A DNA stretch of 40,650 nt from Chloroflexota bacterium (GCA_021789855.1 JAJYIW010000005.1:1-40650), one strand, 5' to 3'; positions 33,142-40,650 are shown, numbered from the stretch's first letter. Notes: generated by a model from the sequence alone, not told the origin. A program made the numbers and translations.

Positions 33142-34280
33142 ACGCCCCGGTGGTGGTCAGGCCGGTTCGCACCCCGCAGGAACGCAAGCTGTTCCTGACG
33201 TTCCCCTGGCGCATTTACCAGAATGATCCCTTGTGGGTCCCGCCGTTGTTGCCGGACTGGCAAGAGCGCATCGACCCGGCGCGCGGGATCTTTTTCAAAC
33301 GGGGCACCGCCGATTTCTTCATCGCCTGGCAAGGGGATCGGCCCGTTGGGACGGTCTGCGCCGCGGAAGACCGCGACGCCAACGCGGAGCGCGGCGTGCA
33401 CGAGTGTGTCTTTGGCTTTTTCAACTTTATTGAAGATTACGGCGTGATGGAGGCCCTCTTGGCCCAGGTCAAGGAATGGGCAGTGCAGCACGGGCTGGAC
33501 GCGCTGACCGGGCCTTTTAACCTGGATTATGAGGATGCTTACGGCATCCTGGTGGATGGGCGCGACCGCCCGCCGGTTTTGTTGTGTGGGCATACTCCGC
33601 CTTACTACCTGGATTATGTGTTGCGCTATGGGTTTAAACCCATTCGCGGTGAAAACCTGGCTTTTGCACTGGATATCACCGAAGACACGCCGGCTTTCCA
33701 GGAACTGAGCCGGATGGCGGAGAGGGTGCGCCGGCACAACCGGTTCAAGGTGCGCGGAGGGGATATGGCCCATTGGGAGGACGAGCTGGAGAAGATTTAC
33801 GTTCTGCTCAATATTGCCCTCAGGCACCTGCCGGATTATCGCTCGTGGCCGCGCGACGTGGTCTTCAACAGCCTGGCGCCCTTTCGGCGGATTGCCGACC
33901 CGGAGCTGATCCTGTTTGCCGAAGAAGGCGACCGCACGGTGGGCTGGTTCCCCGGGCTGCCTAATATCAACGAAGCGTTCATCCACGTGGATGGGCTGCG
34001 CCACCCGTGGGATTACCTCAAGCTGGCTTGGTATATGCGCCAGCACACCCAATGTCTGACGGTCAAAAGCGTGCTGGTTTTGCCGGAATATTGGGGCAGC
34101 GGCGTAGCCATCCTATTATTCGATGAGATGTTAAAACGGGCCAGGGCGCGCGGTTATCGCTGGATCGACCTGTCCCTTACCTCGGACGATAACCCGCGCA
34201 CGCCACAGCTCGCGACCCGTTTTGGAGCGAAGATTTACAAGCGCTACCAGGTGTACCGCCTGCCCATCGAGGCGAATTGA
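33138..34280 (+). CDS. GNAT-like acetyltransferase, YghO-type
   Basis: The 380-residue protein has an N-terminal domain with WRIYQNDPLWVPPLL and GPFNLDYEDAYGILVDG, and a C-terminal GNAT fold with the acetyl-CoA loop VLPEYWGSGVAILL at about 314-327 and the ending ATRFGAKIYKRYQVY. It resembles large uncharacterised GNAT proteins such as YghO. The substrate is unknown. The ATG overlaps the symporter stop by four bases. Confidence 0.75.
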   Translation: MNAPVVVRPVRTPQERKLFLTFPWRIYQNDPLWVPPLLPDWQERIDPARGIFFKRGTADFFIAWQGDRPVGTVCAAEDRDANAERGVHECVFGFFNFIEDYGVMEALLAQVKEWAVQHGLDALTGPFNLDYEDAYGILVDGRDRPPVLLCGHTPPYYLDYVLRYGFKPIRGENLAFALDITEDTPAFQELSRMAERVRRHNRFKVRGGDMAHWEDELEKIYVLLNIALRHLPDYRSWPRDVVFNSLAPFRRIADPELILFAEEGDRTVGWFPGLPNINEAFIHVDGLRHPWDYLKLAWYMRQHTQCLTVKSVLVLPEYWGSGVAILLFDEMLKRARARGYRWIDLSLTSDDNPRTPQLATRFGAKIYKRYQVYRLPIEAN

Positions 34281-34312
34281 CATTCCGAATTTCTTGACCC
34301 TAAAGGAAAGAT

Positions 34313-34906
34313 ATGGCTGAAAACCCCTATGATTACGAAAATCGGACTGGCGTCCATCCTGTTTCGTGGGAAAACTTTCATGGCTTATGTAAGGGGCTGG
34401 TCGTGGCGATATCCCCTTTTGAGGCGGATATCATCCTTCCGATCGGCCGGGCGGGTTATTATCCCGGCACGCTCATCGCTAATATGCTGCAGGTCGAAAT
34501 CTATCCCATCCGGCTTTCACGGCGGGTCAAGGATGTGGTCACTTACCAAAGCCCACAGTGGATTTTAGAACCGCCAACCATCGTGAAGAACCGTCGGGTG
34601 GTAATTGTCGATGAAATTTGCAGCACCGGTGAGACCATCACTTTGGTTAAGCAGGAAGTGATCGCGATGGGAGCGCAGGCCGTTAAGAGCGCTGTTTTAT
34701 ATGCGCACACCAGGGGAGCGGCAGTGCCCGATTATGTGGGCTTGATCACGGATGAGTTAATTCTCAACCCATGGGACCGAGAAATATGGAAGGATGGCAA
34801 GTTTCAATTTCACCCTGAATATGCGGAGGCTCTGCGGCAACAGGGATTGAGTGCGGATACCTCGTATTTAATTCCGGCGGGCATCCTGGAAATAGCCAAA
34901 GGATAA
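34313..34906 (+). CDS. Phosphoribosyltransferase family protein
   Basis: The 197-residue protein has the PRPP-binding motif VVIVDEICSTGET at 96-108 in a type I phosphoribosyltransferase fold, with ILPIGRAGYYPGTLIA earlier as the pyrophosphate loop. The acceptor base cannot be read; the hood does not clearly match pyrE, hpt or apt. AAGGAAAG is close to the ATG. It stands 32 bases after the GNAT gene. Confidence 0.8.
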   Translation: MAENPYDYENRTGVHPVSWENFHGLCKGLVVAISPFEADIILPIGRAGYYPGTLIANMLQVEIYPIRLSRRVKDVVTYQSPQWILEPPTIVKNRRVVIVDEICSTGETITLVKQEVIAMGAQAVKSAVLYAHTRGAAVPDYVGLITDELILNPWDREIWKDGKFQFHPEYAEALRQQGLSADTSYLIPAGILEIAKG

Positions 34907-34933
34907 GGCGTGACCTTTACCAAGGAGGATCAT

Positions 34934-35833
34934 GTGTTTTCAATCCATGGCGCCTGGCCGACTATGGTGACGCCTTTCAATCAAGATCTCCAGGTTGACC
35001 TGGGAATTTACCGGGACATGATCGGATGGTACGCGGCGCATCGCGCCTCCGGGTTGTATGCCAACTGCCTTTCCAGCGAGATGTTTCACCTGACGCCCCA
35101 GGAACGATGGATGCTGGCGCGCGAAGCGGTGGCGGCCGCCAATGGCCGACTGCCGGTTGCGGCGACAGGCAACCTGGGTTCTACCTTTGAGGAACAGGTC
35201 GATTCGTGCCGGCAGGCGGCAGATGCCGGGGCAGATATTGTGATGCTGGTGGTGCCCAAGACATTGAATACCGATGATGAGCTCGAGCGGTATTACCTGT
35301 CTATCGCCGAAAAGGTGCCATCGCCGTTAGGGTTGTATGAGTGCCCGGTGCCGCGCAATTTTCACCTGAGCGTGGAATTAGTGGGCCGGCTGGCACAGAC
35401 CGGGCGGTTCGTGGCTTATAAAGAAACGAGCTGCGACCTGGAAAAGATTCGGGCGCTGCTGGACGCAATCCGCGGAACGCCCCTGGCATTGATGCAAGCC
35501 AACACGCCTTATTTGCTCGATGCGGTGCGCGCCGGGGCGCCGGGCTCGATGAGCATCGCCGCGATCTGGCTGCCTGACCTGGCGGCTGAGGTGATCGAGC
35601 AAGCCAGGGCCGCCGGCCCAAGGGCTGACCAGCTTCACGCCGGCCTGTGTGCCATGGAGCTGGCGCAGCGCGCCGTACACCCGGTGGGGTCCAAGTACCT
35701 GCTGGGCCGGCGCGGCGTCCCCATCAGAATGGAAAGCCGGTCAGCCGCTCCTTTGCATGCTGAGGAGATACGCGCGCTGGGATATGCCGCTCAAACCTGG
35801 CTGGACGAGCGTGGGGAATTGCGGGTGTTATGA
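34934..35833 (+). CDS. Dihydrodipicolinate synthase/N-acetylneuraminate lyase superfamily protein
   Basis: This is a TIM-barrel class I aldolase of 299 residues with the Schiff-base lysine K163 in AYKETSCD and the catalytic tyrosine Y135 in GLYECPVP. The usual GTTGE loop reads CLSSEMFHLT, so it is probably not a true DapA or NanA; the substrate is unknown. I chose GTG at 34934, five bases after AAGGAGG. The frame also opens with GTG at 34910, just three bases after the previous stop. The stop overlaps the next start as ATGA. Confidence 0.82.
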   Translation: MFSIHGAWPTMVTPFNQDLQVDLGIYRDMIGWYAAHRASGLYANCLSSEMFHLTPQERWMLAREAVAAANGRLPVAATGNLGSTFEEQVDSCRQAADAGADIVMLVVPKTLNTDDELERYYLSIAEKVPSPLGLYECPVPRNFHLSVELVGRLAQTGRFVAYKETSCDLEKIRALLDAIRGTPLALMQANTPYLLDAVRAGAPGSMSIAAIWLPDLAAEVIEQARAAGPRADQLHAGLCAMELAQRAVHPVGSKYLLGRRGVPIRMESRSAAPLHAEEIRALGYAAQTWLDERGELRVL

Positions 35834-36516
35834 AGGTTAACCGGGCTGATTTGTCGAATTGCCACCTGGCGCGGGGTTGGGTGGTGGCCATCGATGTGCT
35901 GCGCGCTTTTACCACGGCGGCTTACCTTTTTGACGCGGGTGTGACGGAAATTATCCTGGCCTCCGGCGTAGAGGAGGCCTTCAAGCTGCGCGAGGCAATG
36001 CCAGATTGCCTGATCCTGGGTGAAGTGGATGGGATCAAAGTAGCGGGATACGACCTGGGGAATTCGCCCACCGAAATATTGGCGCATGATCTGCAAGGGC
36101 GGCGGCTGATCCAGCGCACCACCGCCGGGACGCAGGGGGTCATGCGGGCGCTTCACGCCCAGGTCATCCTGGCGGCTTCCCTGGTCAACGCTGCGGCCAC
36201 GGCGCGCTACCTGGCCCGGTGCGCCCCAGAGGAAGTGACCCTGATCCAGACCGGGTTGTTCCCGGGAGAAGGCTATGGCGATGAGGATGTGGCCTGCGCC
36301 GACCTGATTGAAAACCGCCTGGCTGGTAAGGAGATGATCCTGGCGACGATCGAGCAACGCGTGCGCTGCTCCCGTTCCGGGTTGCATTACGACGGCACGC
36401 GACCGGATTTCCCCCCTTCTGACCTCGATTATGCCTTGCGTTTCGACCAGTTCGACTTCGCCATGCGGGTCGAACGCCGGGAGACGCTGGCCATCTTGCG
36501 CGCTATTCCTACCTGA
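35830..36516 (+). CDS. 2-phosphosulfolactate phosphatase (ComB) family protein
   Basis: The 228-residue protein shows the ComB pattern: VVAIDVLRAFTTAAYLF at 18-34, LGNSPTEI at 77-83 and QRTTAGTQGVMRAL at 95-108. ComB removes phosphate from phosphosulfolactate in coenzyme M synthesis, but family members are common in bacteria without coenzyme M, where their substrate is unknown. There are no comA or comC partners here. It is coupled to the DHDPS-like gene by a four-base overlap. Confidence 0.85.
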   Translation: MKVNRADLSNCHLARGWVVAIDVLRAFTTAAYLFDAGVTEIILASGVEEAFKLREAMPDCLILGEVDGIKVAGYDLGNSPTEILAHDLQGRRLIQRTTAGTQGVMRALHAQVILAASLVNAAATARYLARCAPEEVTLIQTGLFPGEGYGDEDVACADLIENRLAGKEMILATIEQRVRCSRSGLHYDGTRPDFPPSDLDYALRFDQFDFAMRVERRETLAILRAIPT

Positions 36517-36529
36517 TGCAGGCGAGACA

Positions 36530-37531
36530 GTGAATGAGCTTGCGGACCGTCTTCAAGGTTACCTTGCGGATCGCTACTCTGGCGCCAGGGTAAGCGATTT
36601 TCATTTTATAGTTCACGGCTTTGAAAGTGATATTTACACATTTGTGTTTCACCCCGCCGGAGAGGGTCCAAGGCTGCTCATTCTACGGGTTTATCCTGGC
36701 GATGGCGTTATCGAGAAGCAGCAACGAGAGGTGAACGGCTTACGCTGGCTCTACCGGGCCGGGTTTCCAGTCCCCGCCTTTTTTTGCTATGAAACCGACC
36801 CCACTTATCTGGGGAGGCCATTTACCATCATGGAGAGGATAGAAGGGCGGCTGTTGAGACCTTTATTGGATCAGGTTGCGCCTTCGCGAGCGCGCGATCT
36901 GATCGATCAGTTTAGCGCCCTCCTGGCCCGCCTGCACCAGCTGGAATGGCGTCTTTTCACCGACCAGGCTGCCCGGCATGAATCGAATCCGGCTGCCTGG
37001 TTGGATGATACAATAGATCATCTGCACCAATTGTACGCAAAGTATAATCTGCCGGGTTTTACGAAAATACTCGGATGGCTGGAATTCCATAAGGCAGGGC
37101 TCGACATGCAGCTGGTTGTGGCTCACCTCGACTACCATGCCAGTAATGTGATTCTGCGCGGGGACGGCAGCATGGCGGTGATTGATTGGTCGCGAGTTGG
37201 CATCGCGGATTACCGGGCAGATTTGAGTTGGACGATGATGATCATGGGCGATTATGGTCAACCTTATTGGCGGGAGCAAATTTTACGCGCTTACTCCCTG
37301 CACTCTGGAAAGTCAATTGAGGATCTTGATTATTTCAACATCCTTACCGATCTAAAGTCCCTGACTGACACGGTGATTTCACTGAAGGCGAGTCCAAAAG
37401 CATTGGGGCTAAACCCTGCCAGGGCCGAGACGGTGGAGCAAGAAGCCCCTAATATTCAGAGATTGTTGAGGCGAATCCGGGACATCACGGGTATCGAAAT
37501 CCCTGAGGCGAAAGAGTTACTCACTTTTTGA
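36530..37531 (+). CDS. Aminoglycoside phosphotransferase (APH) family kinase
   Basis: The 333-residue protein has the APH/choline-kinase catalytic loop AHLDYHASNVIL (H199, D201, N206) and the Mg-binding VIDWSRVGIAD (D219). It should phosphorylate a small hydroxylated molecule. The expected ATP lysine appears as Arg in ILRVYPG. No resistance is implied: most members of this superfamily phosphorylate metabolites. The start is most likely GTG at 36530, 13 bases after the ComB-like gene, because the frame upstream runs inside that gene. Confidence 0.78.
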   Translation: MNELADRLQGYLADRYSGARVSDFHFIVHGFESDIYTFVFHPAGEGPRLLILRVYPGDGVIEKQQREVNGLRWLYRAGFPVPAFFCYETDPTYLGRPFTIMERIEGRLLRPLLDQVAPSRARDLIDQFSALLARLHQLEWRLFTDQAARHESNPAAWLDDTIDHLHQLYAKYNLPGFTKILGWLEFHKAGLDMQLVVAHLDYHASNVILRGDGSMAVIDWSRVGIADYRADLSWTMMIMGDYGQPYWREQILRAYSLHSGKSIEDLDYFNILTDLKSLTDTVISLKASPKALGLNPARAETVEQEAPNIQRLLRRIRDITGIEIPEAKELLTF

Positions 37532-38793
37532 ATGATATGCAGACGCAATCCAGCCACCAGGGCACCCATCAAGTGTCTATCTTCCGCCAGGTGTTGCGGC
37601 GGGATAAGATCGCGCTCAGCCTGATTTTTTTGATTATGTTGATGGATGTGGTAGGGATGACCATCCTGTTCCCTATCTCCGCCTATGTGGTCCAGCAGTA
37701 TAGCCATGAGGCATTGATGGTCACCTTGCTCAGCGTGAGCTATGCCGCTGCCCAATTTTTTGCCGCACCGGTGTTGGGAAAAATTAGCGACCGGGTCGGA
37801 CGTCGCCCGGTGTTATTGGTTTGCCTGGCTGGCGCCGGCGCAGGTTACCTGATGTTCGGATTGGGCGGCGCGCTGTGGGTGTTGTTGCTTTCTCGCGTGA
37901 TTGCCGGGATTACTGGCGGGAGTATTTCCACCGCCTCGGCTTATATCGTGGATTCGTCCAAGCCCGAGGAGCTGGCTAACGCCTTTACGCTGGTGGGAAT
38001 GGCCTGGGGGATCGGGCTGGTGCTAGGGCCGGCCCTGGGGGGCGCGTTGGGCCAGTTCAACTTGCGCGCACCGGCCTTTTTCTCGGCAGTCCTGGCCATG
38101 GTAAACATGGTGCTGGCCATCTTTTACCTGCCAGAATCGTTGCCTAAAGAACGGCGCGAAACCCGTTCGATGCGGCTGTCTGACTTCAACACTTTCCAAT
38201 CCATCGGCGCTATGGGTCGCCTGCCGGGGTTGGCCGTAGTACTGGCCGTGACGTGCCTGTTCAACTTCGCCTTCAATGCGATGAACAGTACAGAGACTTT
38301 GTTTATCATCCGGCGCTTTGCAGCAGAGCCCTGGCAGATCGGTTTGATGACCATGCTGGCGGGCATTGCTATTGCTGTGGTCCAGGCGTTGTTCGTCGAC
38401 CGCCTGGTAGCTCGCCTGGGCGAGGCAGGCGTCGCGTTTATTTGCCTGTTGCTGCAGATGGCCGGTGCGCTATTGATGGTGTACAACTATGTTTTTGTGA
38501 TGATCTACCCCATCGTGGTTTTACGATCCGCTGCCAGTGGCTTCATCTTCCCCACGCTGGGCACGCTTAGCGCGAAACGCGTGTCATACCGCGAGCAAGG
38601 CTTGTTGATGGGTGTGACTACCTCTTTAAATAGCCTGATGGGCATCATCAGCCCGGTACTGGCAGGGCTGTTGTATGATCATTGGTCGCCAGGGGCGCCC
38701 TACTGGCTGGCAGCAGTTTTTTTCGTGGCCGGGGCTTTCTTGCTCAGGCTCAGCCGGCCGCTGGCGCCGCGCCTGGATAAGGCGGTTTCGTAA
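37528..38793 (+). CDS. MFS transporter, DHA1/TetA-like
   Basis: The 421-residue protein has about 12 helices with motif A GKISDRVGRRPVLL, motif C-like GIGLVLGPALGGALG, and the first-helix LIMLMDVVGMTILFPI. It probably exports a small molecule. The ATG overlaps the stop of the APH-like gene by four bases, so export may be linked to the phosphorylated or otherwise modified product of this operon. It is the last gene of the run. Confidence 0.87.
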   Translation: MNDMQTQSSHQGTHQVSIFRQVLRRDKIALSLIFLIMLMDVVGMTILFPISAYVVQQYSHEALMVTLLSVSYAAAQFFAAPVLGKISDRVGRRPVLLVCLAGAGAGYLMFGLGGALWVLLLSRVIAGITGGSISTASAYIVDSSKPEELANAFTLVGMAWGIGLVLGPALGGALGQFNLRAPAFFSAVLAMVNMVLAIFYLPESLPKERRETRSMRLSDFNTFQSIGAMGRLPGLAVVLAVTCLFNFAFNAMNSTETLFIIRRFAAEPWQIGLMTMLAGIAIAVVQALFVDRLVARLGEAGVAFICLLLQMAGALLMVYNYVFVMIYPIVVLRSAASGFIFPTLGTLSAKRVSYREQGLLMGVTTSLNSLMGIISPVLAGLLYDHWSPGAPYWLAAVFFVAGAFLLRLSRPLAPRLDKAVS

Positions 38794-38815
38794 AGGGCTT
38801 CACCCGATTCCTCGT

Positions 38816-38845
38816 TTGCCATCCTGGGTTAATTTGTGGTATAAA
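38816..38845 (+). promoter_or_regulatory. Leaderless promoter of the alkyltransferase-like gene
   Basis: TTGCCA (38816-38821) and TATAAA (38840-38845) are spaced by 18 bases, and TGG precedes the -10 as an extended element. Six bases later comes the ATG at 38852, so transcription should begin on the start codon. No ribosome binding site is present. Confidence 0.65.
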
Positions 38846-38851
38846 ACAGCG

Positions 38852-39268
38852 ATGGATGAGGTCAATCTATCGCCTGACCAACGCATTGCATTTGATGCCA
38901 TTGTTTGGGAGATCGCCCGGCAGGTGCCTTCAGGCCAGGTGACCACCTACGGCCAGGTGGCAAGCTATATTCCTTGCCCGGAAGGTGTCTCGCCCGAGGT
39001 TTACCCATTCTACCGGGCACGCTGGGTCGGGAACGCCATGGCCGCCTGTCCGGAGGACGTCCCGTGGCAGCGCGTGATCAATGCGCAGGGAAAAATCAGC
39101 CTTCGTCGTGGCGCTGAGAAGCAACGCCAGTTGTTAGAAAAAGAGGGGGTGGTTTTTGATCCGCACGATCGGATTGACCTGGCGCACTTTGGCTGGCGTG
39201 GGCCGTCCGACGACTGGCTGAAATCACAAAACCTGGTACGTCCCGATGGCCAGCTTTCCCTTTTTTAA
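38852..39268 (+). CDS. Alkyltransferase-like protein (MGMT family without the reactive Cys)
   Basis: The 138-residue protein has the DNA-binding domain of O6-alkylguanine-DNA alkyltransferase: VPSGQVTTYGQVASYI at about 25-40, VGNAMAACPEDVPWQRVI and GKISLRRG. The alkyl-acceptor PCHR motif reads PWQR (Trp72), as in ATL proteins, which bind alkylated guanine and flag it for nucleotide excision repair. The Arg finger position holds R54 or R56. The start MDEVNLSPDQ follows a leaderless promoter. Confidence 0.87.
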   Translation: MDEVNLSPDQRIAFDAIVWEIARQVPSGQVTTYGQVASYIPCPEGVSPEVYPFYRARWVGNAMAACPEDVPWQRVINAQGKISLRRGAEKQRQLLEKEGVVFDPHDRIDLAHFGWRGPSDDWLKSQNLVRPDGQLSLF

Positions 39269-39275
39269 CCTGAAC

Positions 39276-39299
39276 GCGACCCTTGACGCGAAGGGTTGC
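39276..39299 (+). terminator. Hairpin after the alkyltransferase-like gene
   Basis: ACCCTT (39279-39284) pairs with AAGGGT (39291-39296) around GACGCG, and three outer pairs including one G-U extend the stem to nine. A T-run (six T) lies before it, not after it. It also overlaps the -35 box of the next gene, so it may be incidental. Confidence 0.35.
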
Positions 39300-39311
39300 C
39301 GATGATAATAT
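39283..39311 (+). promoter_or_regulatory. Promoter of the LacI-family regulator gene
   Basis: TTGACG (39283-39288) and TAATAT (39306-39311) are spaced by 17 bases. Transcription would start near 39318, inside the operator-like dyad. Confidence 0.55.
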
Positions 39312-39324
39312 GGTAACGTTATCA
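39311..39324. promoter_or_regulatory. LacI-type operator over the regulator's own promoter
   Basis: TGGTAACGTTATCA is a 14-base dyad around a central CG, with a single mismatched pair from perfect symmetry (TGATAACGTTATCA). LacI/GalR proteins favour such sites. It covers the expected transcription start, so binding would block the gene: simple autorepression. Confidence 0.6.
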
Positions 39325-39350
39325 TAAAGAATTGGAAATGACGGTTTCAA

Positions 39351-40358
39351 ATGCCCACCATCCATGATGTTGCCCGAGAAGCTGGTGTTGCCCCGATCAC
39401 GGTTTCGCGGGTGATCAACAACAAGAATTATGTGGCTGAGGAGACGCGTAAGCGGGTCAACGCTGCTATCCAGCGCCTGGGATACCTGCCTAATTCCCTG
39501 GCGCGCAGTTTGCGCTCCCATAAGACACATATCCTGGCTTTGGTCCTGGCGGATATCACCAATCCCTTCTGGACCACCGTGGCCCGGGGAGTTGAAGACG
39601 CCGCCAGTGAAAATGGTTTTAACGTGATCCTGGTCAATACCGATGAATCCGAGATTGAACAAAAGCGTCACCTGCAAGCTGTGCTGGAAAAACAGGTCGA
39701 TGGGCTGTTGCTGGCGCCGACCGGCGATCCATTCCAGGCAATCGACATGATTCGGGCCCAGGGTGTTCCGCTGGTTATCCTCGACCGGCGACCGCCTGGC
39801 CCTCTCGCCGTGGATGTGGTGCGCTGTGATTCGGAAGGTGGCGCTTACGCCATGACGCAATATTTGTTCTCCCTGGGCCATCGCGCGATCGCGATGATGT
39901 GTGGGCCGTGTGGCGTTTCCACCTCCGACGATCGCGTGTCAGGCTTTCAACGTGCTTACCAGGCGGCGGGATGGACGCCCGGGCCCATCCAATATGGTGA
40001 ATTTACTGTTGAGAGCGGTTACGCGATGGCTAATAAGGCTTTGGAAGCTACGCCCCGCCCCACGGCCCTATTTGCCGGGAATAACTTTATTGCGATGGGG
40101 ACGCTTAAGGCTTTGCGCGATGCTGGCCTGCGCGTCCCAGAGGATGTCAGTGTGGTTGGTTTCGATGATTTACCTCAGGCGCTGGTCGTGGAGCCCTTCC
40201 TGACGGTGGTATCCCAGCCCGCTTACCTGATGGGCCATAAGGGGAACGAGGTTTTGATTGCGCGCTTGTCCGGACTCGCGCCTGAAACGCCTGAGGAAAT
40301 TATCCTGCCCACTCAAATCATCCAACGCCGTTCAACGGCGGCCATTCTTCCACAGTAA
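39351..40358 (+). CDS. LacI family transcriptional regulator
   Basis: The 335-residue protein has a LacI helix-turn-helix (TIHDVAREAGVAPITVSRVI at 3-22), the hinge YLPNSLARSLRS, and a periplasmic-binding-protein-like sensor domain (ALVLADITNPFW, VDGLLLAPTG, VSVVGFDDLP). It probably senses a sugar and controls the adjacent epimerase gene and itself. A weak GGAA lies before the ATG at 39351. Confidence 0.93.
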   Translation: MPTIHDVAREAGVAPITVSRVINNKNYVAEETRKRVNAAIQRLGYLPNSLARSLRSHKTHILALVLADITNPFWTTVARGVEDAASENGFNVILVNTDESEIEQKRHLQAVLEKQVDGLLLAPTGDPFQAIDMIRAQGVPLVILDRRPPGPLAVDVVRCDSEGGAYAMTQYLFSLGHRAIAMMCGPCGVSTSDDRVSGFQRAYQAAGWTPGPIQYGEFTVESGYAMANKALEATPRPTALFAGNNFIAMGTLKALRDAGLRVPEDVSVVGFDDLPQALVVEPFLTVVSQPAYLMGHKGNEVLIARLSGLAPETPEEIILPTQIIQRRSTAAILPQ

Positions 40359-40418
40359 ACTACTGACGAAATTGACTGCAAAATCCATTATAAACATACA
40401 CAAAGGAAAATACGACTT

Positions 40419-40650
40419 ATGAAAACTAATATGACTGCTGCAACCTGCCCGGATATGAGAAAAGACGATTTGATTGTCATCGCTGGTGGAGGTGGATTCA
40501 TTGGCGGGTCATTGGCCCGCTATTTCCATGATCAGGGCTTTACCCGTATCCGCGCCGTTGATAAAAGGCCGCTGCCAGACTGGTACCAGCGTATCCCGGG
40601 TGTGGAGAACCTGTGTATGGATCTGAGCGAGAAGGAAAGTGCTGTTCAGG
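40419..40650 (+). CDS. NAD-dependent epimerase/dehydratase, 5' part
   Basis: The frame starts with ATG at 40419 after AAAGGAA and runs off the window without a stop (77 codons seen). After a short variable head it has VIAGGGGFIGGSLARYF, the Rossmann dinucleotide motif of extended short-chain dehydrogenases, then AVDKRPLPDWY and MDLSEKES. The spacing resembles GDP-mannose 3,5-epimerase-like and other sugar-nucleotide epimerases. It follows the LacI-type regulator by 60 bases and may be its target. Confidence 0.75.
   Translation, partial: MKTNMTAATCPDMRKDDLIVIAGGGGFIGGSLARYFHDQGFTRIRAVDKRPLPDWYQRIPGVENLCMDLSEKESAVQ

Noticed and set aside
33081-34052. A 323-codon open frame on the minus strand opposite the GNAT gene
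   Set aside because: The plus-strand protein has a recognisable acetyl-CoA loop and operon overlaps. The opposite frame has neither motif nor context.
36530-37531. An antibiotic-resistance reading of the APH-like kinase
   Set aside because: The superfamily is broad, the ATP lysine is replaced by Arg, and the operon context is metabolic.
39096-39881. A 261-codon minus-strand frame over the alkyltransferase-like and LacI genes
   Set aside because: It crosses two well-supported plus-strand genes and their promoter, and shows no domain.
40327-40341. A CGCCGTT/AACGGCG palindrome near the end of the LacI-type gene
   Set aside because: It lies within the coding sequence, has only a one-base centre, and does not match the operator found upstream. 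It is probably chance in GC-rich codons.

Overview
The window is a bacterial chromosome segment, densely packed, about 55-60 percent GC by eye, with genes on both strands. Several features point to Chloroflexota, probably class Anaerolineae: a bacterial translin, a DUF6391 membrane protein beside radA and holA, a two-piece membrane Cas4-like protein, and many promoters whose -10 box sits only 6-10 bases before the start codon. This placement is an inference from gene content, not a database result.

Layout. Positions 1-248 hold the decayed end of an RHS/YD-repeat gene. Positions 220-3520 are minus-strand metabolic genes: an inositol monophosphatase family enzyme, an HD hydrolase, a 69-residue membrane protein, imidazolonepropionase (hutI) and a small unknown. 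An Rrf2-type Fe-S regulator at 3538 is divergent from a thioesterase and an M42 aminopeptidase. Positions 5986-11627 form a plus-strand run clpC, radA, DUF6391, holA, which faces amrS. mutS2 (12779-15232) faces recN.

The most striking block is the minus-strand operon 20831-15472: ssb, a DUF3467 gene, translin, two overlapping halves of a membrane-anchored Cas4-like nuclease, nadK, a B-box zinc membrane protein and recN. The catalytic and Fe-S residues expected in one Cas4 chain are divided between the two halves. I propose this as a candidate undescribed nucleic-acid maintenance module, flanked at its distal end by mutS2.

Positions 21032-27634 hold an esterase lipoprotein, tRNA-Pro(UGG), a small unknown gene, a glycosyltransferase, rnhB, galE, an aldo/keto reductase and a drug-type MFS transporter. 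comEC (27636-30008) has lost every metal ligand I can place in its C-terminal beta-lactamase-like domain. Then follow a membrane methyltransferase, a membrane-anchored cyclophilin and a clear terminator.

Positions 31780-38793 are a tightly coupled seven-gene operon: sugar-type symporter, GNAT protein, phosphoribosyltransferase, DHDPS-like lyase, ComB-like phosphatase, APH-like kinase and MFS exporter. I know of no named pathway with this set. The window ends with an alkyltransferase-like protein, a LacI-family regulator with a visible self-operator, and the start of an NAD-dependent epimerase.
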